The position numbers and the translations under genes are program-made. This document shows, piece after piece, positions 37,386 to 45,963 of a stretch of DNA of 64,000 bases. The stretch lies in the NCBI GenBank assembly GCA_963749715.1, contig CAVVNR010000008.1, positions 637,059 to 701,058 of the forward strand. Reading direction: 5' to 3'. The stretch is from Roseiarcus sp963749715. Its GTDB lineage: Bacteria > Pseudomonadota > Alphaproteobacteria > Rhizobiales > Beijerinckiaceae. Each line of letters starts with the position of its first letter. Position 1 is the stretch's first letter. The notes below the pieces were generated by a model. The model did not search any database and was not told the DNA's origin. It saw nothing but the letters and a program-made list of their open reading frames with translations.

Positions 37386-38399
37386 TCAGATCAGCTTCGA
37401 CATCGCGACCGCGGTGTCCGCCATGCGATTGGAGAAGCCCCATTCGTTGTCATACCAGGACAGCACCCGGACAAACCTGTTGTCGATGACCTTGGTCTGG
37501 TCGAGATGGAAGACCGAAGAGCGGTTGTCGTGATTGAAGTCGACAGAGACGTTGGGATGGTCGGTGTAGCCGAGGATGCCCTTGAGCGGCCCATTGCCAT
37601 CCGCGGTCGCCTTGATCGCGGCGTTGACCTCGTCCTTGGTCGTGTCCCGCTTGGCGACGAACTTGAGATCGACGACCGAGACGTTCGGGGTCGGCACGCG
37701 GATCGCCGAACCGTCGAGCTTGCCCTTGAGCTCTGGCAGCACGAGGCCGACCGCCTTGGCCGCGCCGGTCGTCGTCGGGATCATCGACAGCGCCGCGCCG
37801 CGCGAGCGGTAGAGATCCTTGTGCATCGTGTCGAGCGTCGGCTGGTCGCCGGTGTAGGAATGGATGGTCGTCATGAAACCGTGCTCGATGCCGATGGCGT
37901 CGTTAAGCACCTTGGCGACCGGCGCGAGGCAATTGGTGGTGCAGGACGCGTTCGAGATGACGAGGTGATCCTTGGTCAGTTTGTCGTGGTTGACGCCATA
38001 AACGACGGTGAGGTCCGCCCCGTCGGAGGGCGCCGAGACGATGACCCGCTTGGCGCCCGCGTTGAGATGCGCGGCCGCCTTCTCGCGCGAAGTGAAGATG
38101 CCGGTGCATTCCAGCACGATGTCGACCCCGAGCTCCTTGTGCGGGAGCTGAGCCGGATCCTTGATCGCGGTCACCTTCATCTTGTGCCGGCCGACGACGA
38201 TCATGTCCCCCTCGACCTTGACCTCGTGCGGAAAACGTCCATGAACGCTGTCGAAACGGAGGAGGTGGGCGTTGGTCTCGACCGGTCCGAGGTCGTTGAT
38301 CGACACAATGTCGATGTCGCTGCGGCCCGACTCCACGATCGCACGCGCGACGAGCCGCCCGATGCGGCCAAAGCCGTTGATCGCTACCTTGGTGACCAT
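37386..38399 (-). CDS. gap: Glyceraldehyde-3-phosphate dehydrogenase, type I
   Basis: NAD(P)-dependent GAPDH, 337 residues. INGFGRIGRLVARA NAD motif, catalytic cysteine in SNASCTTNCLAPVAKVL, catalytic His in HSYTGDQP, and WYDNEWGFSNRM near the end. The residue after strand 2 (INDLGP) is Asp, which favours NAD. Start is the ATG at 38399 with GAGGAGG upstream; a TTG two codons earlier is also open. It precedes pgk. Confidence 0.97.
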   Translation of the reverse strand: MVTKVAINGFGRIGRLVARAIVESGRSDIDIVSINDLGPVETNAHLLRFDSVHGRFPHEVKVEGDMIVVGRHKMKVTAIKDPAQLPHKELGVDIVLECTGIFTSREKAAAHLNAGAKRVIVSAPSDGADLTVVYGVNHDKLTKDHLVISNASCTTNCLAPVAKVLNDAIGIEHGFMTTIHSYTGDQPTLDTMHKDLYRSRGAALSMIPTTTGAAKAVGLVLPELKGKLDGSAIRVPTPNVSVVDLKFVAKRDTTKDEVNAAIKATADGNGPLKGILGYTDHPNVSVDFNHDNRSSVFHLDQTKVIDNRFVRVLSWYDNEWGFSNRMADTAVAMSKLI

Positions 38400-38678
38400 C
38401 GCCAATCCTCCTCTCGCGCCCGCTAAATGTTCGGCTACGGCGTAAGCCGGCGCACGCGACCGCGTGACAAAAGCGTGCGCTTAATGTCCGATCCCCGATC
38501 CAAAGTCCACTGCCATTTCGCCTCAGGCGCATTCGCGGCGCGCCTCTTCAATCCGGCAAGGGAGCAAATGGAATATGGCGCTTGACGCCCGCCGGCCTCG
38601 GCCGCTTCCGATCCGAAGTCGACCCTCGGAGTCGCCGTCGAGCGGGAGCGTTTTCAAATCGGCGAGGCGCAGGCCGGC

Positions 38679-39428
38679 TCAGCCGTCAAAAGCGACCTCC
38701 GCCCCGCCCAGCGCTTCGAAATCGATCGAGCAGCGATCGCCGGGCTTGAGGAACCGAAGCCCGGTCCAGCTTCCCGTCGTCACGATCTGCCCCGCCTTGA
38801 CGCCGCCGGCGTCGCGCATCATCTCGACCAGCGCGACCGCGGAGCCCACGGGGTCGCCGGCGGCGTGGCCCCCCCGGCGCCGAACCGCTGTTTCTCCGTT
38901 CACCCGGAGCGTGACTTCAAGGCGCGCCAGATCGAGGCGCCGCCACGCCTGCGTCTCAGCCCCAGGCACGAGCGCGCCGTTGATCAAGTTGTCCGCGAGC
39001 TGCTCCAGCGGCGGCCTCGCGCGCGGGTCGCGGAAACGGCTGGATACGACCTCGATCGCCGGCAGCGCCGCCATGGCCGCGACCACCTCATCGCGCCCAT
39101 AAGGCGCGTTCCTCGCTGGCAGGTCGCGGATGAATCGGAAGGCGATTTCGGCTTCCACCCCGAGATGGGGCGTTTCGACGAGCGCGAATCGCGCCGGGCT
39201 CGGGCGGATCAAGCGGGCATAGATCAATCCGCGCGCCGGCTCCTCTCCGGGCATCGCGTTGATCTTGAACGCGCCAACGGCCTCCCCGAGAGCGGCGGCC
39301 ACGCGATCCTGGATCGCATGCGCCTCGCGCGCCGACGAGGGCGCGGCCGGCAGCGCCTCGATCGGCTTTCCACTCCGGCGAGCCTGTATCAGGACCTCGA
39401 CGCAAGCAGCGATTTCCTCATCGGTCAT
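38679..39428 (-). CDS. 2-keto-4-pentenoate hydratase/decarboxylase-like protein (FAH superfamily)
   Basis: A 249-residue protein of the MhpD/DmpH branch of the fumarylacetoacetate hydrolase superfamily. Seen: GAFKINAMPG substrate-loop region, the metal-binding glutamates in VEAEIAFRF and PAIEVVSSRF, LADNLINGALVPG, and TTGSWTGLRFLKPGDRCSIDF at the C-terminus. It normally hydrates 2-hydroxypenta-2,4-dienoates in aromatic catabolism; no other meta-cleavage gene is present. It sits between tkt and gap, 25 bases after tkt. Confidence 0.85.
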   Translation of the reverse strand: MTDEEIAACVEVLIQARRSGKPIEALPAAPSSAREAHAIQDRVAAALGEAVGAFKINAMPGEEPARGLIYARLIRPSPARFALVETPHLGVEAEIAFRFIRDLPARNAPYGRDEVVAAMAALPAIEVVSSRFRDPRARPPLEQLADNLINGALVPGAETQAWRRLDLARLEVTLRVNGETAVRRRGGHAAGDPVGSAVALVEMMRDAGGVKAGQIVTTGSWTGLRFLKPGDRCSIDFEALGGAEVAFDG

Positions 39429-39453
39429 GGCGCTTGGCGGAGGGCGCAGCCGC

Positions 39454-41447
39454 TTAGGCCTTGAGCCGGCTTAGCGCCGCCTCGACCACCGCCTCGGGCG
39501 TGATGCCGAAATGCTGGAAGACGGCTTTGTAGGGCCCGCTATCGCCGAAGCTGTGCATGCCGATGAACGGCCCGTCGCCGATGATCGCGTCCCAGCCGAA
39601 CCTCACCGCGGCTTCAACCCCGACCTTGACCTTGGCCGAGCCGATGACCGAGCGGCGATAGTCCTCGGGCTGCTCGAAGAACACAGGGAAGCACGGCAGG
39701 GATACGACCCGGGCGGCAACTCCTTCTCCTTCAATTGCGCCTGGGCGGCGACCGCGAGCGACACTTCGGAGCCGGAGGCGAAGATCGACACCTGGGCCTC
39801 TCCGGAAGCCGGAGATATCTCGTAGCCGCCGCGCGCGCACAAGTTTTCCGCCACATGCGTCTTCCGCAGGGCCGGCAGGCTTTGGCGCGTCAGAGCAAGG
39901 ATCGAGGGCGAACGCGCATGCTTGAGCGCCGCCTGCCAGCACTCGACCGTCTCGACGCTGTCGGCCGGGCGCCAGATATAGAAATTCGGCATCGCCCGCA
40001 TCGCCGCCAGATGCTCGACCGGCTGATGGGTCGGGCCATCCTCGCCAAGGCCGATCGAATCGTGGGTGAACACGTGCGTGACCCTGATTTTCATCAGCGC
40101 GGCGATCCTGAGCGAAGGACGGCAGTAGTCGGTGAAGCAGAAGAACGACGCCCCGGATGGGATGAAGCCGCCGTGCACGGCGATGCCATTGCATGCCGCC
40201 GCCATCCCGTGCTCGCGAACGCCAAAGTGGATGTAGCGGCCGGAGAAGTCGTCGGGGGTGATTTCCTTCTCGTCCTTGAACTTGGTGTTGTTGGACGGCG
40301 TCAGGTCGGCCGAGCCCGTGATGAGTTCCGGCACGGCGGCCCCGATGACGTTGAGCGCCGCCTCGCCCGCCTTGCGGGTCGCGAGTTCCGGCTTTTCGTC
40401 GGCGAGCTTCTTCTTATAGGCGTCGATGACCTGATCGAGGTCCTTCGGCAGTTCACCCCGCTGGCGCCGCTCGAACTCGGCTTTCTGGTCAGGCGCGAGC
40501 TTGGCGAGCGCGGCCTTCCATTCATCGTTCTTCGCCTTGCCTTTGGCCCCGGCCGCGCGCCACGTCGACAAGATGTCGTCGGGGATGACAAACGGATCGT
40601 ACGGCCAGTTCAGGTTCTTGCGCGCGCCGGCGACCTCGGCCGGCCCTTGCGCGTCGCTATGCGCCTTGCTGGTCCCCGCATGGGTCGGCAGGCCGAAGCC
40701 GATCGTCGTCTTGCAGGCGATCATCGTCGGCCGGCTGGAGTTCTGCGCCGCATGGATGGCGTCGAGGACCGCCTTGGGATCGTGGCCGTCGATGTGAGTC
40801 GAATTCCAGCCCGCCGACTGGAAACGGGCGACCTGATCGATGTTGTCGGCGAGGACCGGGATCTGCCCGTCGATCGAGATCCCGTTGTTGTCCCACAAGA
40901 CGATCAGCTTCTTGAGCTTGAGATGGCCGGCGATGCCGATCGCCTCCTGGCTCACGCCCTCCATCAAATCGCCGTCAGAGGCGATGACGTAGGTATGGTG
41001 GTCGACGACGCCGGGAAAGCGGGCGGCCAGCATGCTCTCCGCGATCGCCATCCCAACCGCGGTCGAAATCCCCTGCCCGAGCGGGCCGGTCGTCGTCTCC
41101 ACGCCCGGAGCGCACCCATATTCCGGGTGCCCCGGCGTCCTCGACCCGACCTGGCGAAACTGCTTGATGTCGTCGATGCTTATCGCTTTGTCGCCGCCGA
41201 CGCGGGTCAGATAGAGCAGGCTATACAACAGCATGCAGCCGTGGCCGCCGGATAGGACGAACCTGTCGCGGTCGGGCCAATGCGCGTCGGCTGGATCGAA
41301 CTTCAGGACGTCGCGCCAGAGAACCGTGGCAACATCGGCCATTCCCATTGGCAGGCCGGGGTGGCCGCTCTTGGCTTTCTCCACCGCATCGAGGGAAAGA
41401 AAGCGGATCGCGTTCGCCATTGCGTCATGAGACACGCTCGCAGCCAT
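39454..41447 (-). CDS. tkt: Transketolase (one frameshift)
   Basis: ThDP enzyme of the pentose phosphate and Calvin-type sugar rearrangements, about 664 residues. It starts MAASVSHDAMANAIRFLSLD at 41447 with GAGGAGA upstream. GHPGLPMGMADVATVLW, SGGHGCMLLYSLLYL, ThDP motif ASDGDLMEGVSQEA, REHGMAAACNG and HDSIGLGEDGPTHQPVEHLA are visible. Near 39723 one base appears to be missing; the C-terminus GVAARVVSLPCFPVFFEQPEDY to ALSRLKA continues in another frame to 39454. It is the head of a tkt, hydratase, gap, pgk run. Confidence 0.95.
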
Positions 41448-41637
41448 CGGGGTCTCCTCGTGGATTTGGTGATTAGCGCCGCGTCCTCGCGGTCCTCTCC
41501 CGGGCCGCGGGGGCCGTCCCGAAGCGGAAGGCCTTCGGTCAGATAGGGGCCGTCGCGGGAACCTGTCAATTACTCGCCCCGCCGATCGCCGCGCGCGTTG
41601 ACGCGCCTTTCAAGCATCGCGTAAACAAAGCGCGACA

Positions 41638-41943
41638 ATGGACGGAATCAAAACCTCCTTGGAAGCGCTTGAGATATCGCTCAGCCGCGTCGCCTCCGCG
41701 GTCGACGCGCTTGAGCTGGCGGCCGACCGGCGGATGCGTCACGACGAAGCGCGCGCAACCGAGCAAGAGGAATTCGCGTTGATGCAAGACGACCGCTCGC
41801 GGCTGGCGGTCGAGCTCGACGCCGCGGTCGACCGCTCGCGGGCGCTCGAATCCGCCAACGACGAAGCAGCCAACCGGCTCGCGCACGCCGCTCGGGCGAT
41901 CGAGCGCATTCTCGGCCGGCTCCAGCCGGAAGCGGAGCCTTAA
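41638..41943 (+). CDS. DUF4164 coiled-coil protein
   Basis: A 101-residue, highly charged protein predicted to be almost entirely a coiled coil (LEALEISLSRVASAVDALELAADRRM to LAHAARAIERILGRL). It matches the small DUF4164 proteins found next to zapA in Rhizobiales. Function unknown; a division-related role is inferred only from the zapA neighbour 32 bases downstream. Confidence 0.82.
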   Translation: MDGIKTSLEALEISLSRVASAVDALELAADRRMRHDEARATEQEEFALMQDDRSRLAVELDAAVDRSRALESANDEAANRLAHAARAIERILGRLQPEAEP

Positions 41944-41975
41944 GACCGGCAAGCGATGGAAAAGGCGCGCGGGCC

Positions 41976-42311
41976 ATGGCGCAGGTTTCGGTGACGATCG
42001 ACGGCCGCAAGTATCGCCTCGCCTGCAACGAGGGCGAGGAGGCGCGGCTCGAATCGCTCGCCGGCGTCATCGATGACAAGATCGGCGAAATGCGCAAGGC
42101 GTTCGGCGAAATAGGCGACCAGCGTCTCGTCATCATGGCCGCTTTGACCATCGCCGACGCTCTGGCGGAAGCCCGCGACGCGGCCGCTGCCGCGCGCAAG
42201 CGCTCCGACCTCGCCGACGAACGCGCCCAGGCGGTCGCCTCGAGCCTGGACAACCTCGGTTCGAGGCTGGAGGCGCTCGCCACGCGCCTCGCCGGCGGCG
42301 CTGAGGCCTGA
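41976..42311 (+). CDS. zapA: Cell division protein ZapA
   Basis: Z-ring associated protein that crosslinks FtsZ filaments, 111 residues. MAQVSVTIDGRKYRLACNEGEEARLESLAGVIDDKI is the ZapA N-terminal globular part, followed by the RLVIMAALTIADALAEARD helix and a coiled coil. In many relatives a 6S RNA gene follows zapA; here a convergent dehydrogenase gene begins only 26 bases later, leaving no room for one. Confidence 0.93.
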   Translation: MAQVSVTIDGRKYRLACNEGEEARLESLAGVIDDKIGEMRKAFGEIGDQRLVIMAALTIADALAEARDAAAAARKRSDLADERAQAVASSLDNLGSRLEALATRLAGGAEA

Positions 42312-42337
42312 TCCGCCCGACAGGGCCAAAAGAATCT

Positions 42338-43309
42338 CTATGACGCCGTCACCACCCGGATTGGCTTTCCGTCGAGAAAGGCCAACGCATTGGCGATGCT
42401 CCGGGGATAGAAGTCGGCCCATGTCTCGGCGACGCCGTAGCCGAGATGCGGCGTGAGCACGGTATGGCTCAACGCGCGCAAGGGGTGGTTCTCGGGCAAG
42501 GGCTCCCGGTCGAACACGTCGAGCGCCGCGATGATCCTGCCCGCTTTGACCGCGGCTACGAGCGCGGTCTCGTCGACAAGAGGGCCGCGCGAAGTGTTGA
42601 TCAGGATTGCGCCCTGCTTCATGGCGCCAAGGTCTTCGGCGCCGATGAGGCCGCGGCTTCGCGGCGAAAGGACCATATGGATCGAGATGGCGTCGGATGC
42701 GGCCATGAGCTCCGATTTGCCGACGAGCCGGGCGCCGCCCTGCCGAGCCTTGTCCTCGGTCAGATTCGGGCTCCAGGCGATGACGTTCATGTCGAGCGCC
42801 GACCCGTAGCGGGCCATCCGGGCTCCAAGCCGGCCGAGCCCGACGACGCCGAGCGTCTTGCCGGCGAGGCTCACCCCGACCGGCGCGCCGCGCTGGAAGC
42901 CGCCCGCCCGGATGGACGCGTCGGCCGCGGGAATGGAGCGGGCGGCGGCGATCAGCAACCCGAGCGCCAATTCGGCGGTGGCGTAAGGGGCCGCGTGGGC
43001 GCCGCCGGCGGTGTTGCAAACGACGATGCCCTGCCGGGCGCAGGCCGCGAGGTCCAGGGTTGCGACCGAAGCGCCGGTGATGCCGATCATCCGCAACTTC
43101 GCGAGACGGCTGATCAGGGTCGCGGGAAACGCGGTGCGCTCTCGCATCGTCAAGAGAATATCGAAATCGGCCAGTGCGACAGCCGCTTCGTCCTCCGTGG
43201 AGAACGCGTCGGCGAAGAACACGAGTTCGGCGCGGGCGGCGAGGGCGGACCAGTCCGCGCTCTTGCGCGCGACGTCCTGCCAATCGTCGAGGACAGCAAT
43301 CTTGACCAT
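42338..43309 (-). CDS. D-isomer-specific 2-hydroxyacid dehydrogenase family protein
   Basis: NAD(P)-dependent reductase/dehydrogenase of the SerA-like family, 323 residues. NAD loop TLGVVGLGRLGARMARYG, then HMVLSPRSRGLIGAEDL, the catalytic Arg region NTSRGPLVDETALVAAV, Glu in DVFDREPLPENHPLRAL and His in LTPHLGYG. The start is the ATG at 43309 (MVKIAVLDDWQDVA). Substrate unknown. Confidence 0.92.
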   Translation of the reverse strand: MVKIAVLDDWQDVARKSADWSALAARAELVFFADAFSTEDEAAVALADFDILLTMRERTAFPATLISRLAKLRMIGITGASVATLDLAACARQGIVVCNTAGGAHAAPYATAELALGLLIAAARSIPAADASIRAGGFQRGAPVGVSLAGKTLGVVGLGRLGARMARYGSALDMNVIAWSPNLTEDKARQGGARLVGKSELMAASDAISIHMVLSPRSRGLIGAEDLGAMKQGAILINTSRGPLVDETALVAAVKAGRIIAALDVFDREPLPENHPLRALSHTVLTPHLGYGVAETWADFYPRSIANALAFLDGKPIRVVTAS

Positions 43310-43534
43310 GGTCGTTTCTAGCCTCGCGGCGGCTGATCTGGAAATTTTCGCCTTGCCGCCTACATGTCCGCTCAACGCGCTGCGCCGGCTACGAACGGCC
43401 CTCGGCGGCGCCCCCGCACGGCGAAGGTCCGCGGCAACCCCCCTTGCTCCGACCGTCCGCCGAGGGCCACGTCACCGGATTCGCGAACCCTCCCTCGCGA
43501 TCCGGTGACGACCTTCCCCGCGGGTGAATCCGCC

Positions 43535-45067
43535 TCATCGCCCCCACCCGCGACCCGATCGGTCCGCGATGCTGCGCCAGTGCTCCACCATTCCCGGCGC
43601 GCGCGGGCGGTTTCTCACCCAGGCGAGCGCCTGGGCGGTCGAATCGACCTGGTCGTCGTGCCGCCCGGCCGGGAACAGGGTCAGCTCGCGCAGATAGTCG
43701 GCGAGCCACGGCGCCTCGCGCGGCAGCCAGACAAAGCCGTTCTCCATCGCCGCCGTCTGCGCGTGCAGGCGCATGAGCTTGTCGCCCTCCGGCGCCGCGC
43801 CCGTCGCGTGCTTGAGGCCAAGCTCGATCAGCGTCTGGATGAGTTGCGTTCCCGAGGCCCTGTCCTCGATCAGGATGACCTCGGGCGAGAACCGCGCGTC
43901 CTCGTCGATCGCCGCGCGGATGAGGTCCGGGAACGCGAGGCGCCTGCGAAAGACATTGAGAAGGTAGACGTTCGGATCTCTGAGCCCCCAGGTGGTGCAG
44001 ACCGAATAATCGGCGAGCTCATGTCGCTTGTTGGCGGTGTCCCAGCTCTGGATGATCCGCTCGAAGGCTGGCCGCTCGTCCTCGGAGAAGCGGGGAAACC
44101 ACGCCTCCTTGATCATGCCCCCGCCCGCCGGCGCCGGCCGTTGCTGATACTGGCCGGCGAAGTTCGCTTCGCCGACGGTCGCGCGAATGCGCTCGAGAGT
44201 CGCCAGCGACTCGCGTTCGGCATGCAGCGCTTCGCCGGTCCTTCGGGCAAACGCCCTGCGCCCGAACGGCGTCTCGATTTCGTGCGCTTCGTCGGTTTCA
44301 GCGATCGCCGGGAACGACACGATCTCCCAGCCCTCCGTCTTGAGCACATGGCCGACGAGATCGTCCTCGTGCAGGCGCTGCATCACGATGGCGATCGAGC
44401 CCCTGGTCTTGTCGTTGAGGCGCGAATAGAGCGTGCCGTCGAACCAGGAATTGGCGCCCGTGCGGCGGCTTTCCGACATCGCGTCGGCGGGCTTTAAGGG
44501 ATCGTCGATCAGGATCACGTCGGCCCCGCGCCCGGTGAGCACGCCGCCGACCGAGGTCGCAATCCGCGAGCCGCCCCGCGTGGTGATGAGCTCGCGCAGC
44601 GGCGGCCGCGCCGTGCGCAGGCGGGTCGGGAACAGCGCGCGGTACCAGGGGGACGCCATCAAGGCGCGGCAATCGCGGGCGAAGGCGTCGCTGAGGTCCT
44701 GCGCGTAAGTCGCGTTGACGATGGCGAGCGCCGGATCGTGACCGAGCAGCCAGGCGGGAAGCGCGATTGAGGCGGCGAGCGATTTGAGATGCCGGGGCGG
44801 GATATTGACGACGAGCCTTGTCGCCCCGCCGTCGCGCAACGCCGCGAGCTTCGCCGCCATGACCTCGATGTGCCAGCCGGCGCAGAACGCCGCGGCGCCA
44901 TTGCGGTCGGCGAACGCGCGCACGAGGAACGAATAGAAGTCGCTGCGCAGCGCAGCCTCGAGCTCGGCGGACGTGAAGTCCTCCCCCTCTCCTCCCCGGG
45001 CTTGACCCGGGGATCGGGAGAGGGGTCGGGGGTGAGGGGCGCGCCGCGACTCCTCATCCACTATCAC
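43535..45067 (-). CDS. Phage-type terminase large subunit, orphan
   Basis: DNA-packaging ATPase/nuclease, 510 residues in the open frame. ATPase region: VVNIPPRHLKSLAASIALPAWLLG (P-loop-like), Walker B VILIDDPLKPADAMSES, and the coupling motif SIAIVMQRLHEDDLVG. C-terminal RNase H-like nuclease: IQSWDTANK, VILIEDRASGTQLIQ and GRHDDQVDSTAQALAW. No portal, capsid or other phage structural genes accompany it. The first 25 residues (RAPHPRPLSRSPGQARGGEGE) are encoded by a palindromic repeat, so the original start may have been replaced; the conserved part begins at FTSAELEAALRSDFYSFLVRAF. Confidence 0.88.
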   Translation of the reverse strand: MIVDEESRRAPHPRPLSRSPGQARGGEGEDFTSAELEAALRSDFYSFLVRAFADRNGAAAFCAGWHIEVMAAKLAALRDGGATRLVVNIPPRHLKSLAASIALPAWLLGHDPALAIVNATYAQDLSDAFARDCRALMASPWYRALFPTRLRTARPPLRELITTRGGSRIATSVGGVLTGRGADVILIDDPLKPADAMSESRRTGANSWFDGTLYSRLNDKTRGSIAIVMQRLHEDDLVGHVLKTEGWEIVSFPAIAETDEAHEIETPFGRRAFARRTGEALHAERESLATLERIRATVGEANFAGQYQQRPAPAGGGMIKEAWFPRFSEDERPAFERIIQSWDTANKRHELADYSVCTTWGLRDPNVYLLNVFRRRLAFPDLIRAAIDEDARFSPEVILIEDRASGTQLIQTLIELGLKHATGAAPEGDKLMRLHAQTAAMENGFVWLPREAPWLADYLRELTLFPAGRHDDQVDSTAQALAWVRNRPRAPGMVEHWRSIADRSGRGWGR

Positions 45068-45156
45068 CCCTCGTCCCGCCTGCGCGCGTCCCCCTCTCCC
45101 CTTGCGGGAGAGCGCCGGGGTGAGGGCCTCCCCTCGCCCCGCTTGCGGGGCGAGGG
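44984..45156. repeat. Cluster of REP-like palindromic elements inside coding sequence
   Basis: At least three GC-rich hairpins lie in a row. 44984-45024 pairs CCTCTCC with GGAGAGG around CCCCGGG/CCCGGGG. About 45093-45112 pairs CTCTCCC with GGGAGAG. 45131-45156 pairs CCCTCGCCCCGC with GCGGGGCGAGGG across two bases. They cover the 3' end of the DUF5681 gene and the 5' end of the terminase gene and stay open in frame, adding Pro/Gly/Arg-rich tails to both proteins. Confidence 0.8.
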
Positions 45157-45656
45157 TTGGGGTGAGGGGCGGCCCCGCCCGCGCCCAACCTTCGCCGAAG
45201 CTCGGCGATCACGATCGCGTCCGCCTCGCTCGCGAGCCCTTCCGGGCGCGCGCCTTCCGCTTCGGCAAGCGCCCGCTCGTCCGCCTTGATGAGCGCGAAC
45301 AGAAGCTTGATCGCCCGCGCGTCGCCCTTCGCGGCGCCGTCGACGATCGCTCTCACCGTCGCCTCGAGCTTGCTGATCCGCTTGACCCGCCCGTCCGTCT
45401 CCTCGACCGCAACCCGCTCGCTGAGCGCCCGAGCGACGACCGCGCCGAGATGCCGCCTCCTCTTCGGCCGCCCGCGCGGGTTGCCGGACCGGCCGGGCCG
45501 AAAGCGCGTCGCGACCGGCGGATTGCCGGGGCCGACGCGCTCGCCAACGGCCAGCGGCGCCTCGCCCGTCTGCGGCTCTTCAGCGCCTCCCTGCGCCTGA
45601 GCCGGCGAGCGCTCGCCCTCGCGCCCTTCCCGCTGCGCGTTCGCCAATCCCTCCAT
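45054..45656 (-). CDS. DUF5681 domain protein (terminase small-subunit-like partner)
   Basis: A 200-residue protein. The central part FRPGRSGNPRGRPKRRRHL, then AVVARALSERVAVEETDGRVKRISKLEATVRAIVDGAAKGDARAIKLLFALI, is the DUF5681 signature, usually seen beside phage or prophage terminase genes and probably DNA-binding. The last 37 or so residues (APHPNPRPASGARGG and following) come from palindromic repeats. Its end overlaps the terminase frame by 14 bases. Confidence 0.82.
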   Translation of the reverse strand: MEGLANAQREGREGERSPAQAQGGAEEPQTGEAPLAVGERVGPGNPPVATRFRPGRSGNPRGRPKRRRHLGAVVARALSERVAVEETDGRVKRISKLEATVRAIVDGAAKGDARAIKLLFALIKADERALAEAEGARPEGLASEADAIVIAELRRRLGAGGAAPHPNPRPASGARGGPHPGALPQGERGTRAGGTRGDSG

Positions 45657-45963
45657 GCCTTTCAGCCCAATGGCCTCCTCGGCGCGCCCAAGCAGTCGCG
45701 CCGATTTTCACAATATCAGAACCATGGCGATCTTGGAAGGAATTGTTTCTGAAAAACACGTTCTGGCCGGGCTCGTCCCGGCCGTCCACGCGGTTTGGCG
45801 CGTCGAATGTCTCGCGAGCGCGCGGCGGGGCCGAAAAACTGAGCGAATGCAAGGATGTGGGGCTGGCCACGAAGGCCTCGACCTGATGTTTGGAAGAGCG
45901 CGCTTCTGGCACGCGTGAACGGCCTGCGCCCGCAAGGACTGAGGAGGAGACGCACCGCCCCGC
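45657..45963. other. Intergenic region with hairpin, no gene
   Basis: About 307 bases separate the DUF5681 gene from the end of hsdR, with all flanking genes on the minus strand. It includes an inverted repeat GGCCGGG (45765-45771) and CCCGGCC (45777-45783) with a 5-base loop, of the dispersed palindrome type. The small frames on both strands look random. The DUF5681 promoter is expected here. Confidence 0.5.

Noticed and set aside
42312..42337. 6S RNA gene expected downstream of zapA
   Set aside because: Only 26 bases separate zapA from the convergent dehydrogenase gene; there is no space and no matching structure.
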